From Arthrobacter sp. Soil762 (GTDB taxonomy: Bacteria; Actinomycetota; Actinomycetes; Actinomycetales; Micrococcaceae), in assembly GCF_001428335.1 (NCBI RefSeq), contig NZ_LMSG01000017.1:251350-315349 (forward strand): DNA of 64,000 nt. The letters run 5' to 3'. Numbering within the stretch: the first letter of the stretch is position 1; the number at the start of each line of letters is the position of its first letter. The notes under the pieces are model-generated. The model saw only the letters and a program-made list of their open reading frames with translations. It was not told the DNA's origin and searched no databases. The translations under genes and the position numbers were made by a program. Below, piece after piece: positions 61,506 through 64,000 of this stretch.

Positions 61506-64000
61506 TTAGCGGGTTCCGGCAGGGGTGAGCGGCCGGGACGTGCGGGCGGTGGTGGCTTCGGGTGTTTCCGGGCGGGGCAGCCGGAGCCTCTTGAGCAGCA
61601 GGGCGTTGACGGCGACCAGGAAGCTGGAACCGGACATCGACAGGGCAGCGATCTCGGGGCTGAGCTTAAGTCCGGCGAAGACGAAGACCCCGGCTGCGAT
61701 GGGCAGCGCTATGGCGTTGTACCCCACGGCCCAGCCCAGGTTCTGCCGCATTTTTCGCAGGGTGCCTTTGCCGATGCGCAGGGCGATGGGCACATCCAGC
61801 GGATCAGAGCGCATCAGGACCACGTCCGCTGTTTCGATGGCCACGTCGGTGCCGGCGCCGATGGCGATGCCCAGGTCGGCCTGCGCCAGCGCCGGGGCGT
61901 CGTTGACGCCGTCGCCGACCATCGCGACTTTCTTTCCCGTCTGCTGAAGCTGGGCGACCTTTGCCGATTTGTCCCCGGGGAGCACCTCGGCGATGACGGT
62001 GTCGATGCCAAGTTGGCCTGCGATTCTCTTGGCCGTTGCCTCGTTGTCTCCGGTGAGCATGACGACTTCGATGCCGGCCTCGTGCAGGGCGGCCACGGCG
62101 GGAGCTGCGGTTTCCCTGGCGGCGTCGGCCATCGCGATCACCGCGGAGGCTTTCCCGTCGACGGCGACGAGCACCGCAGTCCGGCCGGTCGCGGCCAGCT
62201 CACCCCGTACCGTGGCAAGGGGGCCCAGGTCGATGCCTTCGTCGGCCATGAGTTTGCGGTTGCCGACCAGTACCCGGCGCCCGTCGACGGTGGCGCCGGC
62301 GCCGTGGCCGGGAACGTTCAGGAAGTCCGATGCAGCCAGGGTGGGTGCGCCGTTTTCGCGGGCGTGGCGGACGACGGCAGCGGCGAGGGGGTGCTCGGAT
62401 TCCTGTTCGACGGCGGCGACCAGAGCGAGGAGTTCGTTGTGGTCGATCCCTTCAACGACGACGTCGGTGACTTCCGGTTCGCCCTTGGTGAGGGTGCCGG
62501 TTTTGTCCATCACGACGGTGTCGATGCGGGCCGAAACCTCCAGGGCCGTGGCGTTCTTGAACAGGACCCCGCGTTTGGCGCCGAGCCCGGTGCCGACCAT
62601 GATCGCTGTCGGCGTGGCAAGGCCCAGCGCGTCAGGGCAGGTGATGACGACAACGGTGATGGCGAACAGCATGGCCGCCTGTACCCCGGCGCCGAGCGCC
62701 AACCAGGTAGCGAAGGTGACGGTTCCGCCGATCAGGGCGACCAGGACGAGCCAGAACGCTGCCCGGTCCGCGAGGCGCTGGCCCGGTGCCTTGGAGTTCT
62801 GAGCTTCCTGCACGAGCGCGACAATCTGGGCCAGGGCCGTGTCGGCACCGACTTTGGTGGCCCGGACCCGCATGGTGCCGGTGGTGTTGATGGACGCCCC
62901 GATCACTTCCGAGCCGGTGGTCTTAGTTACCGGCAGGCTTTCGCCGGTGACCATGGACTCGTCGACCTCCGATTGGCCGTCCTCAACCTGGCCGTCGACC
63001 GGGATTTTAGATCCGGGCCTGATCAGCAGCAGGTCTCCGGTCTGGACTTCGGAGGTGGGGATCTCCACCGTCTCACCGTCGCGGAGGACCAGGGCCACCG
63101 GCGGGGCGAGCTCGAGGAGTGTGCGGATGGCTTCGTTCGCCCCACCCCGGGCCCGCATTTCGAACCAGTGGCCCAGCAGTACGAAGGAGGCCAGGACGGT
63201 GGCGGCTTCGTAGAAGACTTCGCCGCCCCCGGTGAAGGTGATCCAGACGCTGTACAACCATCCGGTGCCGACGGCGATCGCGACCAGGACCATCATGTCC
63301 AGGGTGCGGGCCTTCAGCGCCCGGTAAGCGCCGTCGAAGAAAATCCAGGCGGAGTAGAAGATGACGGGCAGGGACAGGATCAGGGCGATGACGTCGTCGC
63401 GGAGACCGAACGGGGTGGGAGCGGTGAAGCCGAGCATGTCCCTGCCCATGGGAGACCACAGTGTGACGCCGATAGACAGGATGGCGGCGACCAGGAACCG
63501 GTTGCGCATGTCCTTCACCATGTCATCCATCGACATCCCGGCATGGTGTCCGCCGTGGCCCATCATGTCCTGCTGGGACCGGGGCGCCCCGCCCTGCGGG
63601 CCGTTCCCGGCATGGCTGTGCGCTGGCGGATGGGCATGCCCCGTGTGAGGTTCCGTCATTTCCGGGGCATGGCCTGTATGCATCGCTGCGTGGTCATCCT
63701 TTGCCGGATGCGCATGATCCATTGGATGGGCGGTAACCGGGTGGACATGGCCGGAGGCCTGGTGGCCGGCGCCGGGTTTCGTGGTAGTGCCGTGTTTCAT
63801 CCCGGCGGTGCCCGTTGTTTCGTCCATGGGGTAGCAGACGTGGTTCGGGACCGATTCGCCCCGGCAGTGGTACCCGCAGTCGCGTACCCATCCGGAGATC
63901 TGCCCCACCGAGGTTACTGACGGGTCAAAGCTCACGGTCGCGGTCTGGGCGACCGGGTTCGCGTCGACGGCCACGACACCGGGCCGCTGGCGCAGCACGT
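61506..64000 (-). CDS. P1B-type heavy-metal ATPase with CPD motif, partial
   Basis: About 830 codons visible; the 5' end lies beyond the right edge. The visible N-terminus is the second half of an HMA domain ([20 protein letters not shown], then DCGYHC and NHVC), followed by about 90 histidine/methionine-rich residues and eight membrane helices. Catalytic motifs are complete: [44 protein letters not shown]. The membrane metal motif reads TCPDALG where CPC or CPH is usual; YN in helix 7 and MSGSS in helix 8 resemble copper pumps. It most likely exports Cu or a related metal, but CPD leaves the metal open. Confidence 0.92.
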   Translation of the reverse strand, partial: VLRQRPGVVAVDANPVAQTATVSFDPSVTSVGQISGWVRDCGYHCRGESVPNHVCYPMDETTGTAGMKHGTTTKPGAGHQASGHVHPVTAHPMDHAHPAKDDHAAMHTGHAPEMTEPHTGHAHPPAHSHAGNGPQGGAPRSQQDMMGHGGHHAGMSMDDMVKDMRNRFLVAAILSIGVTLWSPMGRDMLGFTAPTPFGLRDDVIALILSLPVIFYSAWIFFDGAYRALKARTLDMMVLVAIAVGTGWLYSVWITFTGGGEVFYEAATVLASFVLLGHWFEMRARGGANEAIRTLLELAPPVALVLRDGETVEIPTSEVQTGDLLLIRPGSKIPVDGQVEDGQSEVDESMVTGESLPVTKTTGSEVIGASINTTGTMRVRATKVGADTALAQIVALVQEAQNSKAPGQRLADRAAFWLVLVALIGGTVTFATWLALGAGVQAAMLFAITVVVITCPDALGLATPTAIMVGTGLGAKRGVLFKNATALEVSARIDTVVMDKTGTLTKGEPEVTDVVVEGIDHNELLALVAAVEQESEHPLAAAVVRHARENGAPTLAASDFLNVPGHGAGATVDGRRVLVGNRKLMADEGIDLGPLATVRGELAATGRTAVLVAVDGKASAVIAMADAARETAAPAVAALHEAGIEVVMLTGDNEATAKRIAGQLGIDTVIAEVLPGDKSAKVAQLQQTGKKVAMVGDGVNDAPALAQADLGIAIGAGTDVAIETADVVLMRSDPLDVPIALRIGKGTLRKMRQNLGWAVGYNAIALPIAAGVFVFAGLKLSPEIAALSMSGSSFLVAVNALLLKRLRLPRPETPEATTARTSRPLTPAGTR

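Noticed and set aside
61479..63920. 813-codon rightward open frame opposite the metal ATPase gene
   Set aside because: It is the antisense of a clear P-type ATPase with all motifs; the composition (glycine/aspartate-rich) is typical of frames opposite high-GC genes.

Overview
The window is high-GC DNA with actinobacterial features: a mycothiol-type maleylpyruvate isomerase, DUF4192, an EspR-like regulator, GTG/TTG starts and many ATGA stop/start overlaps. The gene content best fits a soil Micrococcaceae (Arthrobacter sensu lato). This is an inference from families and gene order; no 16S rRNA or complete tRNA gene is present.

Left part (1-9.9 kb). A three-gene sugar-metabolism operon (YjbQ, PfkB kinase, SIS protein cut by the left edge) lies beside a decayed Bcr/CflA drug transporter, small hypothetical genes, an IS110 transposase remnant and a DUF4192 gene. 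Next comes a tightly overlapping four-gene cassette (ImmA/IrrE-like metallopeptidase, MAB_1171c-like membrane protein, EspR-like HTH protein, membrane-anchored alpha/beta hydrolase) preceded by a perfect 34-bp palindrome. A tRNA/tmRNA 3'-end-like scar with a strong terminator closes this part.

Accessory/defence island (9.9-22.1 kb). It holds an HNH endonuclease, an intact IS5-type element with terminal repeats and a TAA target duplication, a frameshifted HTH gene, a DCL-family gene, a 285-aa gene and a convergent DUF488 gene. A complete Qat anti-phage operon (qatA KAP ATPase, qatB, qatC QueC-like, qatD TatD-like) follows on the minus strand. Divergent from it is a 435-aa protein with a DUF4365 nuclease-like N-terminus.

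Middle (22.1-43.6 kb). Three direct copies of a roughly 410-440-bp non-coding repeat (22.7, 24.9 and 42.3 kb) contain small stems that appear to co-vary and a tRNA-3'-like motif. Between them are a secreted DUF6454 protein, a CapA-like protein, a phosphoribosyltransferase/hydrolase fusion, a two-gene membrane operon, an MHS transporter with a GAF-LuxR regulator, and a TetR-controlled acyl-CoA catabolic operon (acyl-CoA ligase, dehydrogenase, 3-hydroxyacyl-CoA dehydrogenase, thiolase) with a clear 11-bp inverted-repeat operator. An orphan DUF485 gene and a universal stress protein follow.

Aromatic catabolism (44.0-59.5 kb). catA-catB-catC-benE run leftward and benA-benB-benC-benD-benR run rightward from one divergent control region. 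benK and a LysR regulator follow, then a benzaldehyde-dehydrogenase fragment and a mycothiol-dependent isomerase. Together they import benzoate, convert it to catechol and cleave it by the ortho pathway. BenC carries an unexpected C-terminal FCD-type ligand-binding domain. The right end has a methyltransferase fragment, a PaaK-like adenylate-forming enzyme and a P1B-type metal ATPase with a CPD membrane motif, cut by the right edge.
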